Assembly (NCBI GenBank): GCA_023213395.1
Contig: CM041465.1
Coordinates: 83,769,741-83,833,740, forward strand
Direction of reading: 5' to 3'
Length of the DNA stretch: 64,000 nucleotides
Source of the DNA: Cycas panzhihuaensis
Taxonomy: Eukaryota > Cycadophyta
In this document: positions 34,035 to 45,049 of the stretch, in pieces
How the letters are laid out: every line of letters starts with the position of its first letter
Numbering within the stretch: the first letter of the stretch is position 1
Translations under genes and position numbers: made by a program
The notes under the pieces: generated by a model
What the model saw: only the letters and a program-made list of their open reading frames with translations
Told to the model about the DNA's origin: nothing
Databases searched by the model: none

Positions 34035-34355
34035 CTATGGCCTTCCCAATAGTGTTAAATAGGGTGTTACTCCTTTCTCCATTTCTATAATCGTGAAGTC
34101 GATTCGCACCATTATTCCTGCCACATCTACTTTGATGTTGTCTAGTCTGCCCATGGGTTGTACCAATAGTTCATTAGCCAATTCTAATAGATAGGTCACC
34201 GCTTCCAGCTTCAGGCTTCCCAATCTATGCCATGTTGAAGATGGTAACACGTTCACTACTGCGCCTCCATAAACAATTACTCGTGGGAATGTTTCTCCCA
34301 AGACTGTCATGGTTACCATCGGATCCATATCGAATGATGGTATGATTTGCTTCAA
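34035..34355 (-). pseudogene. G aspartic protease with its catalytic Asp lost
   Basis: The frame reads PRVIVYGGAVVNVLPSSTW then ELANELLVQPMGRLDNIKVD and ends PYLTLLGRP, the standard gypsy protease arrangement (active site, flap strand, ILGRPWL-like end). The expected VDGGAxVNVLP active site has Tyr in place of Asp, which would abolish activity. The downstream linker has a DEGSS pattern, but without the flanking fold. The protein normally processes Gag-Pol in the particle. Confidence 0.8.
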
Positions 34356-34859
34356 ACTCTTGGTGATTCCCCTCTATAACACTCCTCCTTTAATCCAATC
34401 AATAACTTGGCATAGAGGAATAGTCAACTGTAGCTGCTTTACTAAATTTTCCATTAATAGCAACATTCTGGGAATATCCTCTACTGGCAATCCTTTAAAA
34501 ATCTCCTCCATTTGCACTATTTGGGGCTTCACCTTAGGTTCTTTTGGTAGATTTTTTTATTCCTTTTATTTATTCTTCCGTACATAGACATATTTGGTTT
34601 CTAGTTTACCCATTGGTAATGCATTCTCCTCCCGAACTAGGCCATCTAATACTTGTTTCACTCTTCTATATCGATCCATTTCTGTCAGTGGATCCAGATA
34701 TCCTTCATTTGATTTCTCTTTTTGTTTATTTTGTAATTTGACATTCTTTGTTTCCAGTATGATTGTCATCAGGTTGGTTGCTTTGGCTTTCCCTTTGCAA
34801 TCTTCTATTTTGTGGTCGCTTAGGCCATAGTTACTACATACGAATGGCTTCTGTTCATA

Positions 34860-36059
34860 TTCCTGTTTTGTTGGGCATTATGACTTCCAGTGCCCAAACT
34901 GTAGACAAATAAGGCATCTACCCATTGGCGATTTTTTCCTCAAGGTTTCTAGTGTGCCCCTCGTTGTATACACATTCCGAGATGGGTTGCCTCCCCTTCC
35001 CTAACCTTGTCCTCTGAAAGCTTTTCCCCTGGGATTGTAGAAACAATCTTTAGTTGTATGTGTGTCAACGTCACATATGTGGCACCATTTCTCTTGTTGG
35101 TGCAATGCACTATTTTTTAGATTTAAGTCGCATTCCCTGGTGGTATATGAATTTTCTTCACAAATGTGGCACCACTTGGTTATTCTTCTGGAGTGCTCTT
35201 TCTTTTTCAGTCTTTCCTCTTCTTCTTGGTTATTTCTAATTTTCAATCTGGCCACCTCTTTTCTTAATGCTTCCAACTCTGATTCCTCTTCTACTACCCC
35301 TACCTGGCAGAAGGGTCAGTTGTACTAGTTTTGCTTCAGTTCTCTAATCTCGTCTTGTAATCTTAGCAGCAAGGAGTCTTGTCCTTCTGCCTGTGCGTCC
35401 ATCTCTATTTCAAAATCTAATGCTAGATCTTAAGCATTCTTAAATGATTTCAGTGGATGATCATGCATCATAGCTCACAATTTCTCATTCAACCCTCTTA
35501 CAAAGTAGTTTTTCATATTGTAATATGTTATCATCTCGTTGATCATGCTAGCTGCAATAATTTTCATTCTGCTAATGTAGGTTAGGACAGATTCTCCCGG
35601 CCTTTGTCTAATTTCTCTTATCATGATTTCCATTGCTTCATTACTACGAAACTTCTAAAATCTTTCTTCGAATGCCTTCTTAAGCTTTGCCCATGGCTCA
35701 TTCTTATTTGTTTCCTTGTACCACGCTAAGGGTACTCTCAATGTACAGGTGAATCATGCTTTAATTTCATCTTTATCTGTAATCTTTTTTACATCAATAA
35801 GACTCTAAAATAGATACACGTGCTCTGCTACATCTAAAGTATCATTAAAAATCAGTTTTCTAAAGTCTCTATAGTCATCCATTTTGGGAGATTGCAACTG
35901 TCCCCCACCTGATGATGATTTTTCCTTTCTTCCCTCCTTTGGGGATGCACTGGGAGTGCCTACCGCTGTACTATCTTTTCCAAACAATAGATTCTTGAAT
36001 GGAGTTTTGATGTGTATGGGTTCCACTACACCTGGAACTTGTATGGTCAATGGTGTCAC
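34860..36059 (-). pseudogene. G gag: capsid and zinc knuckles
   Basis: An ATG at 36059 opens 84 codons with a Ser- and Lys-rich segment (SPKEGRKEKSSSGGG). The capsid core continues in broken frames with AWYKETNKNEPWAKLKKAFE, the IRQRPGESVLTYISRM helix and FVRGLNEKL. A coiled-coil-like segment (LEALRKEVARLKIRNNQEEE) starts at 35276, then come zinc knuckles: CHICEENSYTTREC (His replaced by Tyr), CHICDVDTHTTKDC (intact CCHC) and a frameshifted CLICLQFGHWKS(x)C near 34905. Capsid and nucleocapsid build the particle and bind RNA. At least four stops interrupt it. Confidence 0.85.
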
Positions 36060-36666
36060 TGTAATATAAGATTTATTAGATCCCCTTTCTGTTGAATCTT
36101 TGAAAAGCTATCTCGTTAGCTTATTCTTCCAATATGCCAAGGGACCTTCCTCTGCCTTCTTATCATCACACTGGTCCTTGGTGTCCTCCTTCGGTATACT
36201 TCTCTCTTTTAAGGTTTCTTGATGTTTTTCATCCAATTTTTTTTCCCTTTAATCTTCAGGCTAAACAAATCATCTTTGATTGGGGCTGGTGTCAATACCA
36301 TGTGTTTGCCATGAATTTCCTCTTCCTGAGGTGTCTAGGCTTGACTTGCCTTAGATCCTTCAATGGACTATCCCTTAGTCTCATTGTTTTGTGAACTTAA
36401 CCTCCTCGCCCTTCTGAGTTTTGATTATTTTGACCATCTTAATGCCCTTTGTATGCTGGTCTCCTTTTCCTTGGGTGAAGTATCCTTTTGAGGCTCTTCT
36501 GACCTTGAAGGCCTCTTAGGTGGCATTGGAAGGTCCCCTAGTTACCGATGGCTTAGTTACAGCCTGGCATCATGATGGCAGCCAGGGTCCTTTGCCCTTA
36601 ACACATTCTTTTCTTTGAAATCCCTAAGCCCTATCCCTCCTCAATGGGCGTAGGCAACGGAACCAA
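36060..36666 (-). promoter_or_regulatory. G leader with primer binding site
   Basis: Directly inside the 5' LTR the minus strand reads TTGGTTCCGTTGCC (36666-36653). This resembles the plant tRNA-Asp site TGGCGCCGTTGCC with two changes, so the primer is probably tRNA-Asp. The remaining 600 bp to the gag ATG have no supported gene. Confidence 0.5.
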
Positions 36667-37502
36667 TGTTGACTGCTGGGGTCTTATTACACTTATAAGA
36701 TACCTCTGCTCACTTGTCAAGGTTACACAGCACTATAGTCTAGTCCAGGATACTGTCAACATGGTCATTCACATACATTCCACATATATTTCACAGAATT
36801 ACACTACAATGGTACATGAAGATGTAAATCAATACATACTCAACAATTCATCATCACAACATAGAGAATACACCACTTTCCATGTAACTCTTCCTTTTAT
36901 TAAGTAATCAAGTCAATTTACATAGAGGCTGGAATGCATCCCTGAGCATTCCAGCAGCATACATTCCTTATGTTACATATGCATACCCAGATGGTACTTA
37001 TCATACAGTGCTGCTCCAATCGGCTGTCATACGTGCTGGCTTCGGTACCTTTGCATACCCGTGATAATCGGCTCTCATCCTAACCCAGTAGTTCATGAGT
37101 ACCTCCTTAAGTACTCATGTTGGTACCTTTATGAAGGGTTATGATACGTCATCATAACCGTACTCCTTCAGTCATACGTACCCTTTCACTAATCACTTGT
37201 TTAGGCACTTGACTAATCATCCTTCATATCTGTACATCCATACGTACGTCTGGCAGCTCAACAAGTCTTCACTAGTCCCTTTGATCCATGCATACCACTT
37301 CTGCTCAATTTCATTCTGCCATTGGTACGTATTTATCATACGTATCCGTTCCAGGTATGTACCTATCATACGTATCCATAATGCTGATTTCTCTGCCATT
37401 TTGCCTCGTGCGTACCTCCATATGGTCCGTACCTACACGACTTAGGTTACATGACCTACCTCTGGTCCTCTCACAACCATAGGATCATTTTAGACTACAA
37501 TA
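36667..37502 (-). repeat. G 5' LTR
   Basis: The 836 bp partner of 26943-27763 starts TGTTGACTGC and ends AGACTACAATA (CA decayed to TA), followed by the TSD GTGGG. It shares the GTACGTA-rich segment with the other copy. Confidence 0.95.
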
Positions 37503-38833
37503 GTGGGACCAAATCCCACATGTCATTCTTTATCAAGGAACTATATTCCTTCTCCGTTGTAGCTCTCCATCTTGGATCTCCTTTTTCTTCATTGAATGAA
37601 TTAGGATCACTGGAGTTGTTGGTGTTTATCAGTAGATTTTGACTGGCATGATGACTTTATGTTCTTCGATCATCAGTTAAGGTTTACATCGCCACACTTG
37701 AGTCTTCTATAGTCTTCCTTGCCTATAAAGATCTTGAAGGACCTATTTCTAGAGGTACTTCAACTCATGGTGGCTCCTCACTATTACTCATCCCACTTGA
37801 TCCTGCTTCCTTATGTGTTTTAGTGACTGGCTTATTGTCCTCTTCACTTAACGAATCTGGGAATGGGAGTAGGGGGGTAAAAAGGCTCCTCTGATGATCA
37901 GTCAATATGATACATCAATGTCTCATCAAATTTGACATCCTAACTAACCATAATCTTTTCCCCCTATAGATCCCATAGTCTGTAGGCTTTGTTCTCTGTG
38001 TAATACCCTATGAATATGCACTTTAGACTTTTTTGATCCAACTTCTTTCGGTTATCATCAAGGATGTGGGTGTATGCGATACACCCAAATGTTCTTCAAT
38101 GGCTAATGATAGGTTTACGACTGATCCATTTCTTTTCAGGGGTCATACTACGAACTGCTTGAGTGGGTACCCGGTTCAAAATATAAATAGCAGTCGCCAC
38201 AGCTTCTACCTAAAACTTCAGTGGCAGGTTTTGAGCATGTACCATACACCTCACCATCTCCATCATAGTATGGTTCTTTCTTTTAGCAACTCTATTCTTT
38301 TGTGGGGTATACGAGATTGTAAATTCCTGACAGCAGAACTAATTGAATGCATTGTTATCATACTCCTTGCCATTATCACTTCTCAATGACTTTATTTTCT
38401 TATCACATTAATTTTCAACCATCACTTTCCATTCACTAAAATGATGAAATGTGACTAACGTATTCTTGAGAAAGTAAACCCAGGCCTTCTTGGTATAGTC
38501 ATCCATAAATACAAGGGTATAACAGGCTCCAGATATTGAAGGGTTAGGAAGAGGGCCCATTAGATCTAAATGTACAAGCTCCAGCTTCTCCTTGGCTCTC
38601 CAAGCATTATCCTGAGTAAAAGGGTAGTGGTGGTGCTTTCCATACATACACCCTTCGCACACACCATCTGAGCAAGTAGTCGACGACAATCCTTCCACCA
38701 TATTCAACCTCTTCAACAATGCAATACTCCTGTAATTAAGGTGACCGAGGTGATTGTGCCACAACTTACTTACGTCATCTACACTAGCAACAAAGGTGTA
38801 GGACTTCTTCTGAGACTGAAACTTTTCAAACAC
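37503..38833 (-). pseudogene. C1 integrase and start of RT
   Basis: The minus-strand frame 38833-38408 reads LWHNHLGHLNYRSI and then CEGCMYGKHHHYPF, the HHCC zinc domain (gag_pre-integrase plus integrase core), followed by LVHLDLMGPLP and MDDYTKKAWVYF. Further left come SDNGKEYDNNAF (second Asp) and KNRVAKRKN, where the expected GVAERKN has its catalytic Glu changed to Lys near 38315. The segment continues through the GYxxxNKAYRLWD box (about 38000) to the RT N-terminus at the G insertion site. Copia integrase inserts cDNA; this one is inactive by sequence. Confidence 0.87.
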
Positions 38834-38859
38834 CTAGAAATTGTCCCTAACTTTCCTAG

Positions 38860-40021
38860 TAGCTATGACAATAAAGTTCTATTTTGGATCCTTAATTAGG
38901 CATTTGTCATCATAGAGCTCTACCTTCATACCTTGTTTACAAATCTCCTGAGCTAAAAGAAGGTTCAACTGCATCTTCAGTGCATAATACACCCTAGTAA
39001 ATTTACCTTCTATAATGGAAACTTCATCGATACCTTCTACTAGTAAGACGCAAGCATCACCAAGGACAATTTGAGCACCACTCCAATTTGAAGTCATTGT
39101 ATTAAGGTTCTGCCTCTAGTAAGAAATATGCTTCTGCACTCCAGAGTCAAGAATCCAATAATCTCTCTGATTAGATTTGGCTGATAAGGCTTTTGCTCAG
39201 ACATAGTGAGCAGCAATGTTCTTCCCTTTATCATCTTGGTTGACTTTGTGATTCTCACGATGCTTGAACCAATAATTCTTCTCATGGTGACATTCCTTCT
39301 TGCAGTAATTGCATTTCTTGTTGAACTTCTTTTTGTCTTGAGAACTTTCTCCTGACCGTTGTGTGATCTTCTCCTCCTTAGGGGCCTCCTTCCTCTGAGT
39401 TTTCATGGATAAGGCCTGACTTGAACCTGAACCTCTAAGCATACCATGATGTTTGAGCTTGGCATCCTCTACTAGAATTAAGTTTTTAAGCCCATCAAAT
39501 ATCTTTGCTTCCATCACTTCATCTCTACTATAAATAGTCTAGAATGTGACGAATACAACCAGTAATTTCAACATGATTATTGCAAATAACAATGTAACAT
39601 CGATTAAGTTTGGCTTTAGTTCCTCTAGATTATTCTTCAAGTTGGTAATCTTGTTAAGGTAGGAGATGATATTGTTCTCATCCTCCACATGCGAGTTGAG
39701 TAATTCCAACATCAGTTCCATATGTCTATTCATCTATTTCTTTTCAAATGTATCACATAGTTTTCTCCATATCTCTATCGGTTCATCAAGATTATGAACC
39801 AACACTCTCTGGTTTGGCACCAGTGACAGTTTCAATAGTCCTACAACCATAAATTACTTTTCTTTAAGATGAATATGCTCCTTATGGTCTAATGGAATGG
39901 CATCCACTTTCGCCTTGGTGATTCCCTAGAGTTGATTCATCATTAGAATCAATTCCACATTGGCCTTCCACTCGCTAAAATTATTACCATTAAAGATGAC
40001 TTTGGGCATAATGCACTCCAT
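38860..40021 (-). pseudogene. C1 gag and protease
   Basis: An ATG at 40021 begins MECIMPKVIFNGNNFSEWKA, the copia gag start; then LDEPIEIWRKLCDTFEKK and the UBN2 helices. The zinc knuckle at about 39310 reads CNYCKKECHHEKNY, with the last Cys of CCHC changed to Tyr. The protease follows with an intact DSG box (YWILDSGVQKHIS, about 39150) and a strand region reading IVLGDACVLLVEGI. Stops near 39923, 39850, 39735 and 39540 break the frame. Start choice rests on the conserved FxGxNFxxW motif just downstream. Confidence 0.83.
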
Positions 40022-41464
40022 CTTCAAGAAACAAGCTTCAATATGGGTTAAACTCCACCAAAAATGAATGTTTGCAAGATAAAATGCACCCATGTATCCT
40101 CCTCTACCTCATGAGCATGCTTCCAAAGGTACCCAACACAGATTATACCCATGTTAAGTGAGCCACTGACTATTTATACCTCCTTAATCATCAACAAATG
40201 ACCTTAAATAGCCACTAAATGTCATAACCAACACTAACAATGGCTAAAAATATGTCCTCTAGAACAAAGGACGGCTCCACATGACTAAAGTGCACAGTCT
40301 CCAAGTCAAAAACACATAAAATCTCCTCTATCCACTCTCAAAATGGACGAAAAACACTTCAAATAACTTCACAATAGGTAGAATACCATATAACAAATAT
40401 ATACAAGGGCCTTTTTATATTTTTACTTTGAGGGGAATATGCTAAAAGGCATATTCCTAAATAGTGTAACTTTTCAAAAAGTTCACTCCTTATAACTAAA
40501 TGCACGTGCTTTAAATCTCAATAAAATTATATCAAAGATATTACTAAGCCTAAACGTTAGTATAAAACATCAAATGATACATTGAAAAGTTGCACGGCAT
40601 GATTTAAGGAGTCATAACTGCCACTTCAGTTTTCTAGCCTGCGCACTCATACACGACCATGCATACTTTAAAAATCAGTGAAGACCTAAACAATTGATAA
40701 AGTAGGGTGTATACAGCCTAGCCAATAGAATTAGGTCCCAACCAACATATATTTACTCATGGCCAGCCTTGGTATAGCTGCACTATGCCCAAATGAAGTA
40801 CACAAATCTCTAAAATAGTACACAAACAACCCCAACTATCTCTTAATATATAAATGTGGGCTCTCAAATGTGCATATGGCTAAGATATAGGTCCTTTCTC
40901 ACATATAATGGTATTACAACTCAAAGTTCAGTTATAGTCATTTGTGGTGCTAATAAATGCAGTCCAATTTTAGTATAAAGGGTAGAAAATAGTTCAAATA
41001 AGGCTTCAATCTCTCCCTTATACAAAAAGGTACTTTTAATAGCCACAAAAGCTAATTTTCTTTAATGTTTATAGTGTTTTTGATGTGTAAGGAATTGACT
41101 TACATGTATATATAGATGGCTATCCTTATAGTCATTGAATCACCTTTAGGACATGCTCTACAGGTATCAATCTTTGCAATAGACTTTCAACCAACTTTAG
41201 ATGGCCCATAGTGAGCCAACTCTAACCATAAACTTGGACTTTATACCAGAATATTAATTCCAATAACCTTTATGTTCTATTGGATAGTGATCTTCACTAC
41301 TTCAACCTCCATTGATACACCATGCCTGCTTCTGCACATTGTTGGGGTTGATGGACCCTTAAGACTCATCTTAGATTAGATGGTGTTACCTAGTAACTAA
41401 TGATCACACTACTCTGCTTCAATGTCAGGCCTCAACTGTGTAGGACCCTACAACTCTAATACCA
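40022..41464 (-). promoter_or_regulatory. C1 leader and tRNA-iMet primer site
   Basis: On the minus strand TGGTATTAGAGTTG (41464-41451) abuts the 5' LTR. It has one mismatch to the initiator tRNA-Met site TGGTATCAGAG. The following 1.4 kb untranslated leader matches the C2 leader in length and partly in sequence. No gene seen. Confidence 0.75.
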
Positions 41465-41837
41465 TATTTAGGAATATGAAATCATACATGAATGTTCCAA
41501 CCACAGAATCATTTACCATACACAACAAGCAAATAAATATACACACAGCAAATAGATGCACAATACATAGGATTTATATGGGAAAACAATTTCGAAAAAA
41601 AACCCACCACAAAAGGATCCTTGATGGATCTCTTAGATTATTACACAATGGATTGATACAATGATCTTGAATGTTGAATACACAAGGCCTTAATGCATTT
41701 ATGCTCTCCAAGAGGTGTCACTCAATTAGGGTTGTGACCCTCTGAATAAGTTGCACCTTTTGGCTTTGTACCCTTTCACTTAATTAAATCACACTAACAT
41801 TAACTAAGTGGATTAAGAATTAACTACCACATTAACA
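41465..41837 (-). repeat. C1 5' LTR
   Basis: The 373 bp partner of 25052-25425. On the minus strand it starts TGTTAATGTGG. It carries the GTGGGTTTT...GGGTTTTCC copia block and is flanked by the TSD AAAAA at 41838-41842. Confidence 0.92.
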
Positions 41838-41842
41838 AAAAA

Positions 41843-42850
41843 TGCAACCGATTATGATTTATTAACAATGAAAAATAAGACTTTATTAATAAAATGTAAC
41901 CAATCATATTTTTGGAAAAGAACAAAAATATGATAAATTAAAATATAAAATTTGATCATTGAAAAAGTTAAAAATAAAATTTTATTAAAAATTTTAAGTA
42001 TAAATAACTTAATCAATGCAAAAGAGCAACCCAAAAGCAATGAGAACTTAAGTACAAGCCTAAAAATCATGAGAAAGTAATAATTTATAGATAAAATCAA
42101 GAGAAAAGAACAAAACAAGAAAAAGTTTTAAAGAAAAAAAATGAGTTAAAAATGATCATACTAGATGAGATTTTATCGTTATAGTTTTCACTTATCAGCA
42201 AAAAATATAATAATACAGTCATCATTATCTAATACAAATCATCCACAAAATCAATACCACATTTCACTGAAACATGACCTAATATAACATAGAACAAACT
42301 TCAAATAATCAAGTCAAATATAGTTAAGTAAAAGTGTTCGTTAATAAGTATGAAGATCAATTGAGGGCTAAGTTTTAATGAAACATGGAGTCCCCCTGCC
42401 TTAGGGCATGGATGGCCTACTATTCATTCTAAATTATGTATAATAGGTATCCCAATCGAGCAGACCCTATCTCTTCTAAGGATACAGTGGAGGGGCAATT
42501 ACCTCCTCCTTCGATCCAAGCCACATTCTAAAGGAGAATCCCCCGAGGAGTAGATGGCATATCTATTGACCATGTTTTAGATTCCCCTTCAATACCATCC
42601 CACCTACCATGTACTATAAATTTGCTTAGGTATATGGAGAACTAACTAGTTGACCCCTCATCAAAGGGGCCCTATTGATCCCTATTGCCATGTAATGATG
42701 AGGAATATTTAGAATCAATTTTTTTTTATAATAAATCTATCTTTTGCAATCTTGAATCCTTTCTATGCTTTCTAGCCCAAATGAGGACAAGACCCATCTC
42801 GAGGACCCAATCTAACTTTTTATAGGAGTCACCATGTTATGTTGAGTGGG
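41843..42850. other. AT-rich spacer and start of T2 internal sequence, no gene seen
   Basis: Between 41845 and 41930 there are short words (AATGTAACCAATCATATTTTT-like) inverted relative to 15230-15300. From about 42380 composition becomes coding-like and probably belongs to the T2 protease-RT linker, but no motif is certain. Confidence 0.35.
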
Positions 42851-42908
42851 TGGGTGATCATTATTAGTCATTGCCATATCAACAGGCTCCTCAGCCTTAT
42901 ACAAGTAA

Positions 42909-43698
42909 GATTATCTATAGGATAGATTACTTGGAGAATGACAAAGCCTTCCTTGAATATTTAGTAGGGTCTTCACCCAACCTACCTTCCAAACACCATA
43001 AGCTTAGTTTTTGGAAGTGTTTAGCCATCAACTCTTCCTTAGCCAATCCCAATAAAGTAACTATCCCACATGATCTACCTATTGACCAAGCTCCCCTTTA
43101 CTTTAAAGAAGGGAATGCCTTGTGCATGGGAGTAACCAAGGATGTTAACCTTGCCCTAACATGATCATTAAGATCAAAACTGAATGCGTGATTTAGGAGG
43201 TTAAGGTGTACATAGAACCCCTTTTTGAGTTTTATGATGTGTTTGCATGGGACTAATCTGACATGAAGGGTATTAATCCTAACATTATCACCCACAACCT
43301 TACGACTATCTATAGGATATATTACTTTGAGAATGAAAAAGCCTTCCTTAAATATTTAGTAGGGTTTTTATCTAACCTACCTTCTAAACACTATAAGCTT
43401 AGTTTTGGAAGTGTTTATTCATCAACTCTTCCTTAGCCGATCTTAAGGAAGCAACTATCCCATATGTTCTACCTATTGACTAAGCTCCCCTTCATTTTAA
43501 AGAAGGAAATGTGTTGTACATGGGGGAAACCAAGGGTGTTATCCTTGCCCCTGATAGGATCATTAAGATCAATACCAAATGCATGATTTAGAAGGTTAAG
43601 GTATACATGGAGCTCTTTTATGAGTTCATGATGTGTTTACATAGGACTAATCTGACATGAAGGGCATTAACCCTAATATTGTCACCCATAATCTTATG
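42909..43698 (+). repeat. 395 bp tandem duplication in the T2 pre-RT linker
   Basis: Copy 1 (42909-43303) and copy 2 (43304-43698) both begin GAxTATCTATAGGATA and encode related peptides (FLEYLVGSSPNLPSKHHKLS versus FLKYLVGFLSNLPSKHYKLS), both followed by an APLxFKEGN box. T1 has a single version (AEYIVGSSPDFPHGYHKLGF) at about 1780-1840, so the duplication is specific to this copy or lineage. Confidence 0.88.
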
Positions 43699-43740
43699 AC
43701 AATTCTAAGTACTTGACCTATCCAACATAAACAACATCTA

Positions 43741-44520
43741 TTACATCCTAAATTGTTAATCACAACTAAGATAGAAGTGGAGAAGCTATACAATGTGGGT
43801 CTCACCACTTCTATCAATTACTCAAAGTGGGTGTCTAACATAGTCCCAGTTGCCAAAAAGAATAGGACCACTTAGATTTATATCGACTTTAGGGATATCA
43901 ACAATTCATGTTCCAAAGATAACTTCCTATTACCAATTATTGATTGAACAATAAGGTTTGAAGTCATGTCCTTAATAGATAGCTTCTCTAGATATAATTA
44001 GATCCAAATATCCCCTGAGGATTGCCATGAAATAGTATTTACCACCCCTTAAGGTATATTTACATATAAAGTAATGCCTTTTAGCCTAAAGAATGCTAAG
44101 GCAACTTATTAGAGGGCCATGTAATTCATCTTTTATAACCTCATTAACAAGATTTTTGAGGTCTTTATGGATGACTTAATGGGCCTTTCCCATAAGAGGG
44201 CCAATCACCTCATGGACCTAAGAAAGATTTTCGCTAGGTTCCATAAATACCATATCAGCCTAAATCTGCTTAAATGCATCTTTATAGTGATAGTTGATAA
44301 ACTTTTAGGATTCCTTGTGTCACAAAAAGGAATCAAGGTTGACTTGGATAAGGTCAAATCCATAATTAAGATGTTTCCCCCAAAGATGCAATGACAAATC
44401 AAGTCATTTTTGGGGCGATTAGGTTTCTTACGATGCTTTTTGGTGAATTTTGCTATCAACACAAAATTACTAAGCAATTTACTTAAAATAGGGATCCCAT
44501 TCATTTAGACCCCTAAAGCT
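43741..44520 (+). pseudogene. T2 reverse transcriptase
   Basis: RT blocks read in order: IEVEKLYNVG, SKWVSNIVPVAKKNRTT, IYIDFRDINNSCSKDNF, VMSLIDSFSRYN, VMPFSLKNAKATY, the catalytic VFMDDLMG at 44161-44184 (Tyr replaced by Phe, both Asp kept) and LGFLVSQKGIKVDLDKVKSI. The C-terminal connection (FLGRLGFLRCFLVNF) follows. At least ten stops interrupt the frame. The only clean stretch is 44167-44394. Confidence 0.85.
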
Positions 44521-44539
44521 TAAACAACCTTTTAGTAGC

Positions 44540-44980
44540 TCAAGAATTCTCTTGTTTCAGCCCCCACTTTGGCCCTTCCTTTATTTGATTGGCCCTTTAT
44601 TCTCTATACCTTAGTAATTGCTGAATCCATCGATGCTATATTGGCCCAAGAAGACAACTCTAAGGTCAAAAGAGTTATCTACTTCATAAGTCATATTCTT
44701 ATAGTGGCTGAGATAAACTATCCCCCATCCAAGAAGGAATGCCTAGCATTGGTGTTCGCCATGAAAAAACTACAATATTGCCTCCTTGGTAATACTACAT
44801 AAATTATAGTTTAATTGGACCCATTGCATTATATAATGACCCAGTCTAACTTGATAAGGAGGATGGGTAAATGGGATATTCTCCTCCAGGAATACAACTT
44901 GAAGGTTGTTAAGTACAACTTAAAGAAGGGGATGGTTATGGCAGAGCAACTCGTTAATGCCCCCCATCTCAATTTTGATA
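44540..44980 (+). pseudogene. T2 retroviral-type RNase H
   Basis: The frame reads ALPLFDWPFILYTLVIAE, then VIYFISHILIVAEINYPPSK and ECLALVFAMKKLQY. After two stops it gives MGKWDILLQEYNLKV and a VMAEQLVN end, matching the gypsy RNase H (F-LY, YYVSK, E-LALV and GR-RW-LLSE-D boxes). The first catalytic Asp has been lost in LYTLVIAES. The domain removes the RNA template. Confidence 0.8.
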
Positions 44981-45049
44981 ATATCCTAATTGACAACTCC
45001 TTACTTAATAAACCCATCTTAACTCTCTAGTAAATCGATGGGCATCCCT

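Larger units (their letters stand above)
26943..37502 (-). mobile_element. Ty3/gypsy element G, complete, nested in copia C1
   Basis: This 10.56 kb element on the minus strand has LTRs at 36667-37502 (5') and 26943-27763 (3') and a perfect 5 bp duplication GTGGG (26938-26942 and 37503-37507) in the C1 RT gene. Order: PBS, gag with zinc knuckles, protease, linker, a gag-like segment, RT, RNase H, integrase, tandem repeats, an extra ORF, 3' LTR. RT precedes integrase, as in gypsy. The FLDDWTLYG catalytic box and the GDQVLLYDNKFKMHPSKLK integrase tail resemble non-chromoviral Athila-like elements, and I see no chromodomain. Hand comparison of the first 160 LTR bases shows roughly ten or more differences, mostly transitions. 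Confidence 0.93.
25052..41837 (-). mobile_element. Copia element C1, complete but split by gypsy G
   Basis: On the minus strand it runs 5' LTR (41837-41465), PBS, leader, gag, protease, integrase, RT, RNase H, PPT and 3' LTR (25425-25052). A 5 bp AAAAA duplication flanks it (25047-25051 and 41838-41842). Removing G (26943-37502 plus one GTGGG copy) leaves about 6.2 kb, normal for a plant copia. The pol order integrase before RT is the copia hallmark. All coding parts carry stops, and the third integrase catalytic residue is changed. C2 and C3 belong to the same or a close family. Confidence 0.92.

Noticed and set aside
34309-35328. Several plus-strand frames of 60-92 codons over element G
   Set aside because: The minus strand here encodes recognisable gag and protease; the plus frames have no domain.
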